Position numbers and translations under genes: made by a program. A stretch of 6,036 bases of DNA from JBGPBY01 sp041481485 (GTDB lineage: Bacteria; Acidobacteriota; Terriglobia; 20CM-2-55-15): contig JBGPBY010000457.1 in NCBI GenBank assembly GCA_041481485.1, forward strand, positions 1 through 6,036. Reading direction: 5' to 3'. The notes below the pieces were generated by a model. That model made no database searches. It worked only from the letters and a program-made list of their open reading frames with translations, and had not been told where the DNA came from. This document shows positions 1-5,655 of the stretch, one piece after another. Position 1 is the first letter of the stretch; every line of letters starts with the position of its first letter.

Positions 1-67
1 CTTGACCAACACCACCCCGGCCGCTCCAACAAGGTGGCTTCGCACTTTTTTCTTCATGTCGCGGCCA

Positions 68-89
68 CCCCTCCTCAGCTGAGGAGGGG
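68..89. repeat. perfect 22-nt GC-rich palindrome downstream of HAD gene
   Basis: The two 11-nt halves, CCCCTCCTCAG and CTGAGGAGGGG, are exact reverse complements with no spacer. A further short inverted pair surrounds the left flank (GGCCGC at 19-24 and GCGGCC at 61-66), so positions 12-89 may all belong to one dispersed repeat that continues past the window edge. The palindrome lies 46 bp beyond the stop of the minus-strand HAD gene and could end its transcript. No T-run follows it on the minus strand, so a classical intrinsic terminator is not supported. The rest of 1-135 shows no convincing gene. Confidence 0.6.
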
Positions 90-127
90 ATTTCCCCCTG
101 GACCTGCAATTCCTTCACAGCTTCAAT

Positions 128-140
128 GACCGCGCCTACA
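128..140 (-). repeat. 13-nt REP-like repeat fragment overlapping the HAD stop codon
   Basis: On the minus strand, positions 140-128 read TGTAGGCGCGGTC. This is identical to the first 13 nt of the repeat at 5945-5957 and differs by one base from the copy at 1381-1393. The second half of the hairpin is missing here. The TAG inside the motif (138-136) is the stop codon of the HAD gene. A 13-nt exact match is unlikely by chance in a 6-kb window, so I read it as a remnant of the same repeat family. Confidence 0.5.
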
Positions 141-864
141 GTGTCTTGCCCAGAATTCGCGCGACCGCCTGCGAGACGGGCTCAAAGGAATGCAGTTCGG
201 TTACTTCATTTACATTTGTCATCGGTCGCGCCTGCCCATGCCTGTTGAACCATACAGCGCGAATTCCGGCATTGCGGGCACCAAGGATATCGACATCCCA
301 TGAATCTCCGACCATCACGGCGTTGTGCGAATTGCATTCGAGTTGCTGCAAAGCAATTTGAAAAATTTCGAGGCTTGGTTTGACATGTCTGGTCTCTTCG
401 GAAGTCACAAGGAAATCCACCAGGGGAGTCATGCCACAGGCATCCAGTTTGCCCTTTTGTTCTTCGGTAAAATTGTTGGTGACGATGGCAATCCGAGCCT
501 GCCGGCTCAATTCTTCGAGCAGCGGCACTGCACCGGGCACTGCCTGGCGAGAGCGGCGATAAACCTCCAGCCGCTCGGCGGACAATTGGCGTGCACGTTC
601 GATGTCGATCGTTTCACCACAGCCGGCAAAGAGCAGTTGAATGCGTTGGATCCGCGATTCTTCGAGGCTTAGAGTTCCCGCAAGCACCAAAGCATGCTTC
701 TCCGTGAGCAGGCGAAAATCCTCACGCTCGAGATGGTCCAGCGGATACTGACGAAAACTCGCATGAGTTTCTTGTATGTGCTGAAGAGCGCAGCGTGCGG
801 CGTAACGATGGTCAAACAGCGTGTCGTCCAGGTCGAATAGGACTGCGCGAACTGCCATGGACAT
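136..864 (-). CDS. HAD-superfamily hydrolase (phosphatase), YjjG/NANP-like subgroup
   Basis: This is a 242-residue haloacid-dehalogenase-fold phosphatase, expected to remove phosphate from a small metabolite in the cytoplasm through an aspartyl-phosphate intermediate. All four HAD motifs are visible: motif I DLDDT with nucleophile Asp11 and Asp13; motif II Thr129 in IVTNN; motif III Lys162 in VKPS; motif IV GDSWDVD with Gly186, Asp187 and Asp192. The region between motifs I and II (about 20-110) fits a helical type-I cap. The TSEETRHVKPSLEIF and VMVGDSWDVDILGARNAG segments resemble YjjG pyrimidine nucleotidases and N-acylneuraminate-9-phosphatases; the substrate cannot be told. I chose the ATG at 864 because it overlaps the upstream TGA as TGATG and sits just before motif I. 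The frame stays open to a start at 933, but that would lie inside the upstream gene. A second ATG at 858 is also possible. No clear Shine-Dalgarno is seen, which fits translational coupling. The TAG stop lies in a REP-like fragment. Confidence 0.93.
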   Translation of the reverse strand: MSMAVRAVLFDLDDTLFDHRYAARCALQHIQETHASFRQYPLDHLEREDFRLLTEKHALVLAGTLSLEESRIQRIQLLFAGCGETIDIERARQLSAERLEVYRRSRQAVPGAVPLLEELSRQARIAIVTNNFTEEQKGKLDACGMTPLVDFLVTSEETRHVKPSLEIFQIALQQLECNSHNAVMVGDSWDVDILGARNAGIRAVWFNRHGQARPMTNVNEVTELHSFEPVSQAVARILGKTL

Positions 865-1331
865 CAGCGGTTGGCTTGTGCCGCGCGTTTCGATGTCGAA
901 CGTGCGGACGATTCGAAGGCTTCCCGCAGCCAATCCGTCAATGGGGATTCGACTTCGTCGCGATGAACAACGTGCACCAGATGCGCAATTTTGGATTTTG
1001 ACGAATGATCAGACTTTCGTATCTGCGGCGCTTTGACTTCGCGGCGAAGGAAGAACCACACTTCGAGGTACTTTCTCTTCGGGCGGACGAAGAAGTAACA
1101 CACGTCTCGCGAAAACATGATGGATTTGTGCGAAGCATAGATCCGCTGATCCCCAAATTCGACGGCGGTTTCACGCAATCGTTCCCAGGCATCGACAAGA
1201 TCTTCGGAGAGATCGGCAGTCAGTGTTTCCTCAGTGGTGGACCAACAGTCGTGCGCCTCATCCGCCTCGATCCACTTCCCGCAGTGATAGCACTCCCTGC
1301 CGGCTGACTTTGGTTTTGCTGCATTTTTCAT
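864..1331 (-). CDS. DUF5655-like small protein with N-terminal zinc-knuckle
   Basis: This is a 155-residue soluble protein with no signal peptide or membrane segment. The N-terminus carries Cys14-x2-Cys17 and His27-x-Cys29, a plausible single zinc site. The rest (about 36-142) resembles the DUF5655 family: a helix near 42-56, the segment YASHKSIMFSRD, then strands with FVRPKRKYLEVWFFL, and a C-terminal helix LTDWLREAFESS. The function of DUF5655 is unknown to me. The last about 15 residues (SARSTSKRAAQANR) are basic and probably disordered. The ATG at 1331 is preferred. An in-frame TTG at 1343 would add four residues, and an in-frame TAG lies a little further upstream. No strong Shine-Dalgarno is visible. 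The TGA overlaps the ATG of the HAD gene by one base, so the two are almost surely translated as a pair. The family call is from memory of conserved patterns. Confidence 0.78.
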   Translation of the reverse strand: MKNAAKPKSAGRECYHCGKWIEADEAHDCWSTTEETLTADLSEDLVDAWERLRETAVEFGDQRIYASHKSIMFSRDVCYFFVRPKRKYLEVWFFLRREVKAPQIRKSDHSSKSKIAHLVHVVHRDEVESPLTDWLREAFESSARSTSKRAAQANR

Positions 1332-1379
1332 GTGTCGACGCAATCGATCAAGAAAGATGTCATGCGAGGCATCTCCCTA

Positions 1380-1454
1380 TTGTAGGGGCGGTCTATGACC
1401 GCCCACAATTTCACAGGCTTAGAAATCGCGGGCGGTCATAGACCGCCCCTACAA
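1380..1454. repeat. REP/BIME-like double hairpin, copy 1
   Basis: This is a perfect 25-bp inverted repeat (1380-1404 with 1430-1454) around a 25-nt spacer. Each arm is itself a hairpin: GGGCGGTC at 1386-1393, loop TAT, GACCGCCC at 1397-1404; and GGGCGGTC at 1430-1437, loop ATA, GACCGCCC at 1441-1448. This head-to-head layout is typical of BIME elements made of paired REP sequences. It sits 11 nt after the stop of the TonB-like gene and 48 nt before the DUF5655-like start, with both genes reading leftward. It could stabilise or end the upstream transcript. A second copy is at 5945-6036 and a fragment at 128-140. Confidence 0.88.
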
Positions 1455-1465
1455 GGGGACACCCG

Positions 1466-3340
1466 TCAATATAGTCGAAAATTCACGGTGACACTGAGGC
1501 GGACCGCCACTGGCTGGCCGTTCACGGTTCCGGGCCGGAACCGCCACTGCTTGACGGCGTCGATTGCCGGCTGCCTCAGCAGTGCATCACCGCTGACGAC
1601 AGTGATCCCATCGACTCCTCCATCGGCGGTCACTATCACGGACAGCACAACCTCTCCTTGAACGCGAGCCGCCCGGGCTGCGTCGTTGTAGGAGGGTTCG
1701 ACCTTCGTGATGATTTGCGGGGGCACCGATCCCGATAACGGAGGCGCGGGTGGAGGTGGCGGTGGCGGTGGCGGGCCCAGCACAATACCCCCCGGGACTC
1801 CTCCTACGACGCCGCCGACAACGCCGACACCCTGCCCCACGTTAATAAGGTTAGGAGTAATTACGGTTAATGTCGACGCCGTCAGAGCCACATGAATTTC
1901 ATCAGTATCCGCACTGGATAGTTTGATCGGATCGTGCAACAGATCCGTCGTTCCATAGGTGAGTGACTTTACGGCATACCCCGGGACGTTCAACGTGATC
2001 CGGCGTTCGCCTTCAGGCAGCAAAACTTTGAATGAACCGTCCGGCTGTGTGACTGCAGCAACGGAACTGGTAACACCGCCAGTACCAGCCGCCGGCAAAG
2101 CAAAGTTGAGCCGCGGCAAAGTCCCTAGTCCCTCCACAATGACGCGGCCGGTCACATTCCTCATGGCTGGAAGCGCGATCTCGACGCTCGTGTCCCTGTT
2201 CGCAACCAGCACTGTGGTCGCAGGAATCGGCATCAGCGGTGTGATTCGCGCTGTGTATGATCCCGGCAGAACCATCGGAAATTCAAAGGAGCCATCGGAT
2301 TTTACCGGAACATCCAGCGCGTCGACACCGATAGTGTTTGTTCCGGTAAGCGACAATCGTATCGGGCCGATATCTGAAGCGTTGGAGATTCCGGTCACCT
2401 TACCGCTAACCTTGACCCATGGTGGAGGCGACAAGACACCAAGGGTTACCACGACAGGCGCAACCGGTGAAGTCGCTACGGCATTCAACCGGTTGGTAAG
2501 CATGTCCGTCGAACCGGAAGTGATGGACTTCAGAACATAGCCCGCAGGAAGCCCACTCCACGCCACGCGGTATTCTCCCTCCGGAATTTGAGTATTAATG
2601 GAACCATTGCTCAGTATCGACGCCCCGGCTGGATTGGATCCGCCACTGAATGGAATAAAGTTCAATGTGAGCCGCGGGCGCAGGCCACCGCCTTCAACCA
2701 CCAGCGAACCCGATATCGGCACCATTGCCACCAGAGCGACATTCACGTCATCGATGTCTTTGTCGGCAACGACGACAGTGACGGGCCGGGCGAGCGTACC
2801 GGCGCTCACAAAGATGTTGTAGCTGCCCGGACGTACTTTCTGGAATTCAAATGTTCCGTCGGAATTGACTGTCGTATCCGGAAGAGGCGTGGAGCTACCG
2901 GACAACAAGATTCGCTGAGGTCCGGTCGTTGGCTGCGATGCCGGACGACTGACGCGGCCCTTCACCGTAACGCCAAAACCGGTCACCATGACGAAGTCGA
3001 CTCCGCGCACCGTGTTGGCCGATGTCACATTGATGGCCGTTGCCGTGTTGAGGGAATTTACTCCGGGATAGTACGACGGCGTCTCCACGAACCCGGCTAT
3101 CACGTAGTAGCGTCCCGGCGGGACATTCTCAATGCGATAGCGGCCGGCATTGTCGGTTTGAGTGAGACCCACAATCGTTGATGAACTCGTGACGAGTTGC
3201 CCGGTCTCGGGCGCCGCCAACGCTCCAACGCGGACTCCGGCCGCAGGCATTCCATCTCGCGATGTGACTTGCCCGATCACCACACCGGGTTGCAGCTGCG
3301 CTTGCATCAGAATCGCAGCCATCAGAACGAGCGCCATCAT
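1466..3340 (-). CDS. Secreted multi-beta-domain protein with TonB C-terminal domain
   Basis: This 624-residue envelope protein starts with a short hydrophobic signal or anchor (about 1-14, MMALVLMAAILMQA), lacking the usual N-terminal positive charges. Five carboxypeptidase-regulatory-like (Ig-fold) domains follow at about 19-118, 122-206, 207-300, 308-393 and 394-490, recognisable by repeated GRV/GxV starts and DGxFEFxxVxPGSY turns. Next come a Gly/Val-rich linker (501-522), nine prolines (523-531) and a complete TonB C-terminal domain (545-624) with VQGEVVLSVIV, DGGV, AIDAVKQWRFRPG and a final VTVNFRLY strand. TonB C-terminal domains normally contact TonB boxes of outer-membrane transporters. 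Here the large periplasmic beta-domain section replaces the usual Pro/Lys spacer. The ATG at 3340 is set by a strong GGGGGAGG Shine-Dalgarno 8 nt upstream. Energy-transducing TonB activity is uncertain because no clear ExbB/ExbD-binding helix is seen; a structural or carbohydrate-binding role is possible. Confidence 0.93.
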   Translation of the reverse strand: MMALVLMAAILMQAQLQPGVVIGQVTSRDGMPAAGVRVGALAAPETGQLVTSSSTIVGLTQTDNAGRYRIENVPPGRYYVIAGFVETPSYYPGVNSLNTATAINVTSANTVRGVDFVMVTGFGVTVKGRVSRPASQPTTGPQRILLSGSSTPLPDTTVNSDGTFEFQKVRPGSYNIFVSAGTLARPVTVVVADKDIDDVNVALVAMVPISGSLVVEGGGLRPRLTLNFIPFSGGSNPAGASILSNGSINTQIPEGEYRVAWSGLPAGYVLKSITSGSTDMLTNRLNAVATSPVAPVVVTLGVLSPPPWVKVSGKVTGISNASDIGPIRLSLTGTNTIGVDALDVPVKSDGSFEFPMVLPGSYTARITPLMPIPATTVLVANRDTSVEIALPAMRNVTGRVIVEGLGTLPRLNFALPAAGTGGVTSSVAAVTQPDGSFKVLLPEGERRITLNVPGYAVKSLTYGTTDLLHDPIKLSSADTDEIHVALTASTLTVITPNLINVGQGVGVVGGVVGGVPGGIVLGPPPPPPPPPAPPLSGSVPPQIITKVEPSYNDAARAARVQGEVVLSVIVTADGGVDGITVVSGDALLRQPAIDAVKQWRFRPGTVNGQPVAVRLSVTVNFRLY

Positions 3341-3348
3341 GTGAGGAT

Positions 3349-3356
3349 CCTCCCCC
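3349..3356 (-). promoter_or_regulatory. strong ribosome binding site of the TonB-like gene
   Basis: On the minus strand, positions 3356-3349 read GGGGGAGG, 8 nt before the ATG at 3340. It is the best Shine-Dalgarno in the window and decides between the adjacent ATGs at 3340 and 3337 in favour of the first. Confidence 0.8.
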
Positions 3357-3372
3357 GCGGTAGTGTGAAAGA

Positions 3373-3401
3373 ATCATACGCGGGATTCACTGGAAAGTTT
3401 A
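3373..3401 (-). promoter_or_regulatory. possible sigma-70-type promoter of the TonB-like gene
   Basis: The minus strand has TATGAT (3378-3373), a five-of-six match to the -10 consensus, with a weak -35 candidate TAAACT (3401-3396) at 17-nt spacing. The predicted start near 3366 would give a leader of about 26 nt carrying the ribosome site. The weak -35 box makes this only a candidate. Confidence 0.35.
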
Positions 3402-3418
3402 GGGCGCCCTTCACTAAA

Positions 3419-3520
3419 CCACGGGCTTACGCCCGTGGCTAGCGGACTGTCGCCGCTACGCGGCTGGGAAAAAAGCTGCGTAGCAGCGGCAGTTCGCTAG
3501 CCCCCGGCGTGAGCCGGGGG
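3419..3520. repeat. 102-bp composite inverted repeat (BIME-like, three hairpins per element set)
   Basis: Two 47-nt arms (3419-3465 and 3474-3520) are inverted copies matching at 38 of 47 positions around the loop GGGAAAAA. Each arm starts with an outer hairpin (left CCACGGGC-TTAC-GCCCGTGG at 3419-3438; right CCCCCGGC-GTGA-GCCGGGGG at 3501-3520), then a shared CTAGCG, then a small inner hairpin (GCCGC-TAC-GCGGC at 3452-3464 on the left). Six of the nine differences between arms form three compensatory base-pair swaps inside these hairpins. The element lies 7 nt after the methyltransferase stop and upstream of the TonB-like promoter region, so it may also shape the end of the methyltransferase mRNA. 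It is unrelated in sequence to the 1380/5945 family. Confidence 0.85.
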
Positions 3521-3527
3521 GAATGAT

Positions 3528-4406
3528 TTACAGCCCCGCCTTGAGTGCCGGAGGCACGACAGTCCCCCTCCTCGTCGCATGGAGAATCGTGCGTTTGTAG
3601 CGATATCCCGACGGCCGCACAATGCCGGCGTGTATTCCCGCTCGAAACACTTCTCCAAACCCGAGTTTCTTCAACAACTGCACGAAGCACGGCTCGTTGG
3701 GCTGCCACCATAGAATTTCATCCTCCGCGATGGTCTCACCGCCTCGATACATCATCAGCGGTTGGCCGTCCGCGGACTCGGGCATTTCCTGGGCCAGCAC
3801 CAACGTCCCGCGGCACACGCTGGCGGCCGCGGCCAGCGCCTCCAACGGGTTCAGCGTATGAATCAGGATGTCTCCGAGGAAAACCAAATCAAACGCGGGG
3901 CTGCGCTCCAGTGCCGCCGGAATTTCGTAAATCGTCGCTGCACACCGCTGGAGTGAAATATCCAGCTGCCGGCGGCAAAACTCAAACGGCCCCTCCAGAA
4001 GGAAGAAGGACATCTCTTCGGCCGTGTATCTTCGGCTGCTTCCGAGCATGGTTTCGATTTTCGCGATTTGCTCTTCCACGCTCTGCCCGGGAAACCGATC
4101 CAGCGCACGCAACGACGGAATCTCCAGCGACGTCACCTCCGCGCCGCGTTTTGCAAATTCAAACGCGAAGAATCCCGTTGCGGAACCCACATCGAGCACA
4201 CGCATCCCACGCATGGTTCCGGGGAATTGAAATTCGGCAATCGTCCTGCGGTAGTCGTGCACACCGGGAGTCACCAACCCATTCGGAAGATCGATAGTGT
4301 GATACCAGTAGTAGCTGGATAAATCGCCAAATCCCAGCGCGGCGGCCTTTTGGTTGAATGCGCTGGTATCTTCGGCGAGCTGCGATGCGATGGTTTGGTC
4401 CTGCAT
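3528..4406 (-). CDS. CmoB-like class I SAM-dependent methyltransferase (DUF1698 type)
   Basis: This is a 292-residue cytoplasmic methyltransferase. The SAM-binding motif I is VLDVGSATGFF (70-80), followed by the acidic residue at the end of the second strand (Glu95 in SLEIPS) and the motif-IV-like strand FDLVFLGDILIH (172-183). The preceding segment YHTIDLPNGLVTPG (35-48), the late LLKKLGF (244-250) and the final GYRYKRTILHATR are arranged as in the CmoB/DUF1698 family. True CmoB makes 5-carboxymethoxyuridine in tRNA using carboxy-SAM. From memory of the E. coli sequence, its Arg315 matches Arg272 here, but its Tyr200 aligns with Ile182 and its Lys91 has no clear match. This protein therefore more likely methylates another substrate with plain SAM. 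I chose the ATG at 4406. A GTG at 4448 would add 14 residues but would run into the divergent promoter region. The stop is TAA, with a BIME-like hairpin just beyond. Confidence 0.88.
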   Translation of the reverse strand: MQDQTIASQLAEDTSAFNQKAAALGFGDLSSYYWYHTIDLPNGLVTPGVHDYRRTIAEFQFPGTMRGMRVLDVGSATGFFAFEFAKRGAEVTSLEIPSLRALDRFPGQSVEEQIAKIETMLGSSRRYTAEEMSFFLLEGPFEFCRRQLDISLQRCAATIYEIPAALERSPAFDLVFLGDILIHTLNPLEALAAAASVCRGTLVLAQEMPESADGQPLMMYRGGETIAEDEILWWQPNEPCFVQLLKKLGFGEVFRAGIHAGIVRPSGYRYKRTILHATRRGTVVPPALKAGL

Positions 4407-4464
4407 TCCGCAATTATGAGTCAATCGGAGAATCGCTGCTCCACGCACGATACAATTTCACGGA
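4407..4464. promoter_or_regulatory. divergent promoter region between methyltransferase and hydrolase genes
   Basis: The 58-bp gap must start transcription both ways unless the methyltransferase begins at the GTG at 4448. Rightward, TACAAT (4451-4456) is a good -10 box ending 8 nt before the GTG at 4465. Leftward, CATAAT (4418-4413 on the minus strand) ends 6 nt before the ATG at 4406. Neither has a recognisable -35 at normal spacing. If these boxes are real, transcription would begin at or next to the start codons, giving leaderless mRNAs. The GGAG before GTG 4465 abuts the start codon and is too close to act as a normal Shine-Dalgarno. Confidence 0.4.
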
Positions 4465-5520
4465 GTGACCGCATCAACAAACAACATTCCACTGGTTTTC
4501 ATTCACGGCATCAAGGGCAGTGTACTGATCGATTCCGTTGGCAGCCGACGATGGCTGACGATATCGCAGGCACTTGGCCTTTCCGCTCCGAATCTGCGTC
4601 TGCCGCTTCGTTGGAATGGAGACGTTCAGGCAAGCGACGGCATCACGTCACCCAGGCCACTGGAATCCGTGGCGTGGCACGACGTTTATACTCCATTTCT
4701 CAAATGGGCAGCCGCTTCAGGCCGCAGATTTCATGCGTTTTCCTACGACTGGCGGCGAGACAATCTGGAAACTGCGGAGTTGTTCATCCGAACTCTGGAA
4801 AAGATCAGCGCCGAAAACGGAAACACACGAATTCAGGTCGTAGCTCATAGTCTCGGAGGCCTTATTTCCTTCGTTGCGCTGAACCGACGGCCGGAATTGT
4901 TTCACAGCGTGCTTTTCGCCGGTGTGCCGTTCGGTTCGTCCATCAGTTTTCTCGCGGATCTGCATGCCGGGACGTCGAATGGATTCAATTCCCGGATTCT
5001 CAGTCCTCAGGTTTACTTCAGTTTTGCGTCGCCCTATGTGTTTTTCCCAACGAACCCACTCGAATCGCGGCTCGTCGATACATCAGGTAATTCCATCGAG
5101 CACGACTGGTATTCTGCCGAAGACTGGGCACGGCAGAAGTTGGGGATCTTCTCCTTCTCGCCCCCCGGCGGAGTCTCCGAAGAACAGTGGACGCATTTGC
5201 GGAACGCGCTGAAACGAGGACGCCAGTTACGAAGAGAAATTGCCGCATCCAATTCGCTGCAGTACCCGCCCATTGCGGTTCTCGCGGGGCAGACACTTCC
5301 AACGGTGACTGCGGTTGTGCACAACGGCCCGCATTCAGTCCGAGGATGGGATTTTGTCTCCGCTCGCCGCGATTCCGGCGATAACCGGATTGCGTCCGCG
5401 GCTGCGCTTCCGCCGCAGGGCATTCCGCACATGATGTTCAATAGTTCGCGTGCCCACGATGAATTGCTGAACGACACGGCACAGGTGCAATCGATTTTGG
5501 AAAAATTGCTGGCGCAATAG
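4465..5520 (+). CDS. LCAT-like alpha/beta hydrolase (lipase/acyltransferase)
   Basis: This 351-residue enzyme is expected to cleave or transfer acyl groups of lipids or other esters. It opens directly with the first core strand and oxyanion-hole motif IPLVFIHGIKGS (8-19). The SYDWRR segment (93-98) is typical of the lecithin:cholesterol acyltransferase family. The nucleophile elbow is AHSLGG with Ser129. A GDNRI segment with Asp306 fits the GDGTV-like acid position, and His331 in RAHDELLND fits the catalytic histidine. A lid-like insert spans about 160-255. No signal peptide or membrane segment is visible, so the protein is probably cytoplasmic or peripheral, unlike secreted eukaryotic LCAT. 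GTG at 4465 is the first start codon after an in-frame TGA at 4417-4419, and the next in-frame ATG is at residue 323, so the start is nearly forced. The substrate is unknown. The gene is transcribed away from the methyltransferase. Confidence 0.92.
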   Translation: MTASTNNIPLVFIHGIKGSVLIDSVGSRRWLTISQALGLSAPNLRLPLRWNGDVQASDGITSPRPLESVAWHDVYTPFLKWAAASGRRFHAFSYDWRRDNLETAELFIRTLEKISAENGNTRIQVVAHSLGGLISFVALNRRPELFHSVLFAGVPFGSSISFLADLHAGTSNGFNSRILSPQVYFSFASPYVFFPTNPLESRLVDTSGNSIEHDWYSAEDWARQKLGIFSFSPPGGVSEEQWTHLRNALKRGRQLRREIAASNSLQYPPIAVLAGQTLPTVTAVVHNGPHSVRGWDFVSARRDSGDNRIASAAALPPQGIPHMMFNSSRAHDELLNDTAQVQSILEKLLAQ

Positions 5521-5523
5521 CGA

Positions 5524-5573
5524 TTGGCGGACGGCATCGGGCATTTGACAGCGGCGGCGACGCGGTCCGCCAA
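5524..5573. terminator. inverted repeat between convergent genes, possible two-way terminator
   Basis: TTGGCGGAC (5524-5532) and GTCCGCCAA (5565-5573) form a perfect 9-bp stem with a 32-nt GC-rich loop. It begins 3 nt after the hydrolase stop and lies just beyond the broken toxin frame on the other strand, where convergent transcripts should end. There is no T-run, so a strict intrinsic terminator is not shown. Confidence 0.4.
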
Positions 5574-5598
5574 ACAGAGAATACTTCTCTAAAATGCC

Positions 5599-5655
5599 TC
5601 AATAAATCGCACGATGTAGATCATTCAGTGTCTGCGCGTCGACGAGATACTTCAC
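5599..5655 (-). pseudogene. truncated VapC-like (PIN) toxin remnant, 18 codons
   Basis: A GTG at 5655-5653 overlaps the antitoxin's TGA as GTGA, the usual layout of coupled vapBC pairs. The frame reads (M)KYLVDAQTLNDLHRAIY and then stops at TGA (5601-5599). The first six residues, with the acidic Asp6, match how PIN-domain VapC toxins begin (KYLLD/KYLVDA-type). After that the sequence no longer looks like a PIN domain, and about 110 expected residues are missing. None of the three downstream frames before the hydrolase gene shows a PIN continuation that I can recognise. The toxin therefore appears lost by deletion or replacement after codon 6-8. The alternative is a chance short frame, but the exact start overlap and the LVDA motif argue against this. 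Confidence 0.6.

Noticed and set aside
33..51. Intrinsic terminator with the six-T run at 46-51
   Set aside because: The preceding stem is only three pairs plus a bulge, and no plus-strand gene is seen upstream.
865..933. N-terminal extension of the HAD protein to a start at 933
   Set aside because: The extra 23 residues lie inside the DUF5655-like gene and do not look like part of a HAD fold; the TGATG start at 864 is better.
1380..1454. CRISPR-like repeat
   Set aside because: The repeats are inverted hairpins with one spacer, not a series of direct repeats with similar-sized spacers.
1959..3181. Long plus-strand frames opposite the TonB-like gene (1959-2540 and 2588-3181)
   Set aside because: They are antisense to recognisable beta domains and show no motifs or ribosome sites of their own.
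3545..4297. 250-codon open frame on the plus strand opposite the methyltransferase
   Set aside because: Its protein is rich in Arg, Pro and Ser with no recognisable domain, and the opposite strand encodes a clear methyltransferase.
4407..4448. GTG start at 4448 for the methyltransferase
   Set aside because: The added 14 residues are not family-like and would consume the divergent promoter region; the ATG at 4406 is simpler, though not proven.
5034..5573. 179-codon minus-strand frame opposite the hydrolase
   Set aside because: It is a low-complexity Cys/Ser/Arg-rich translation antisense to the catalytic C-terminal half of the hydrolase.
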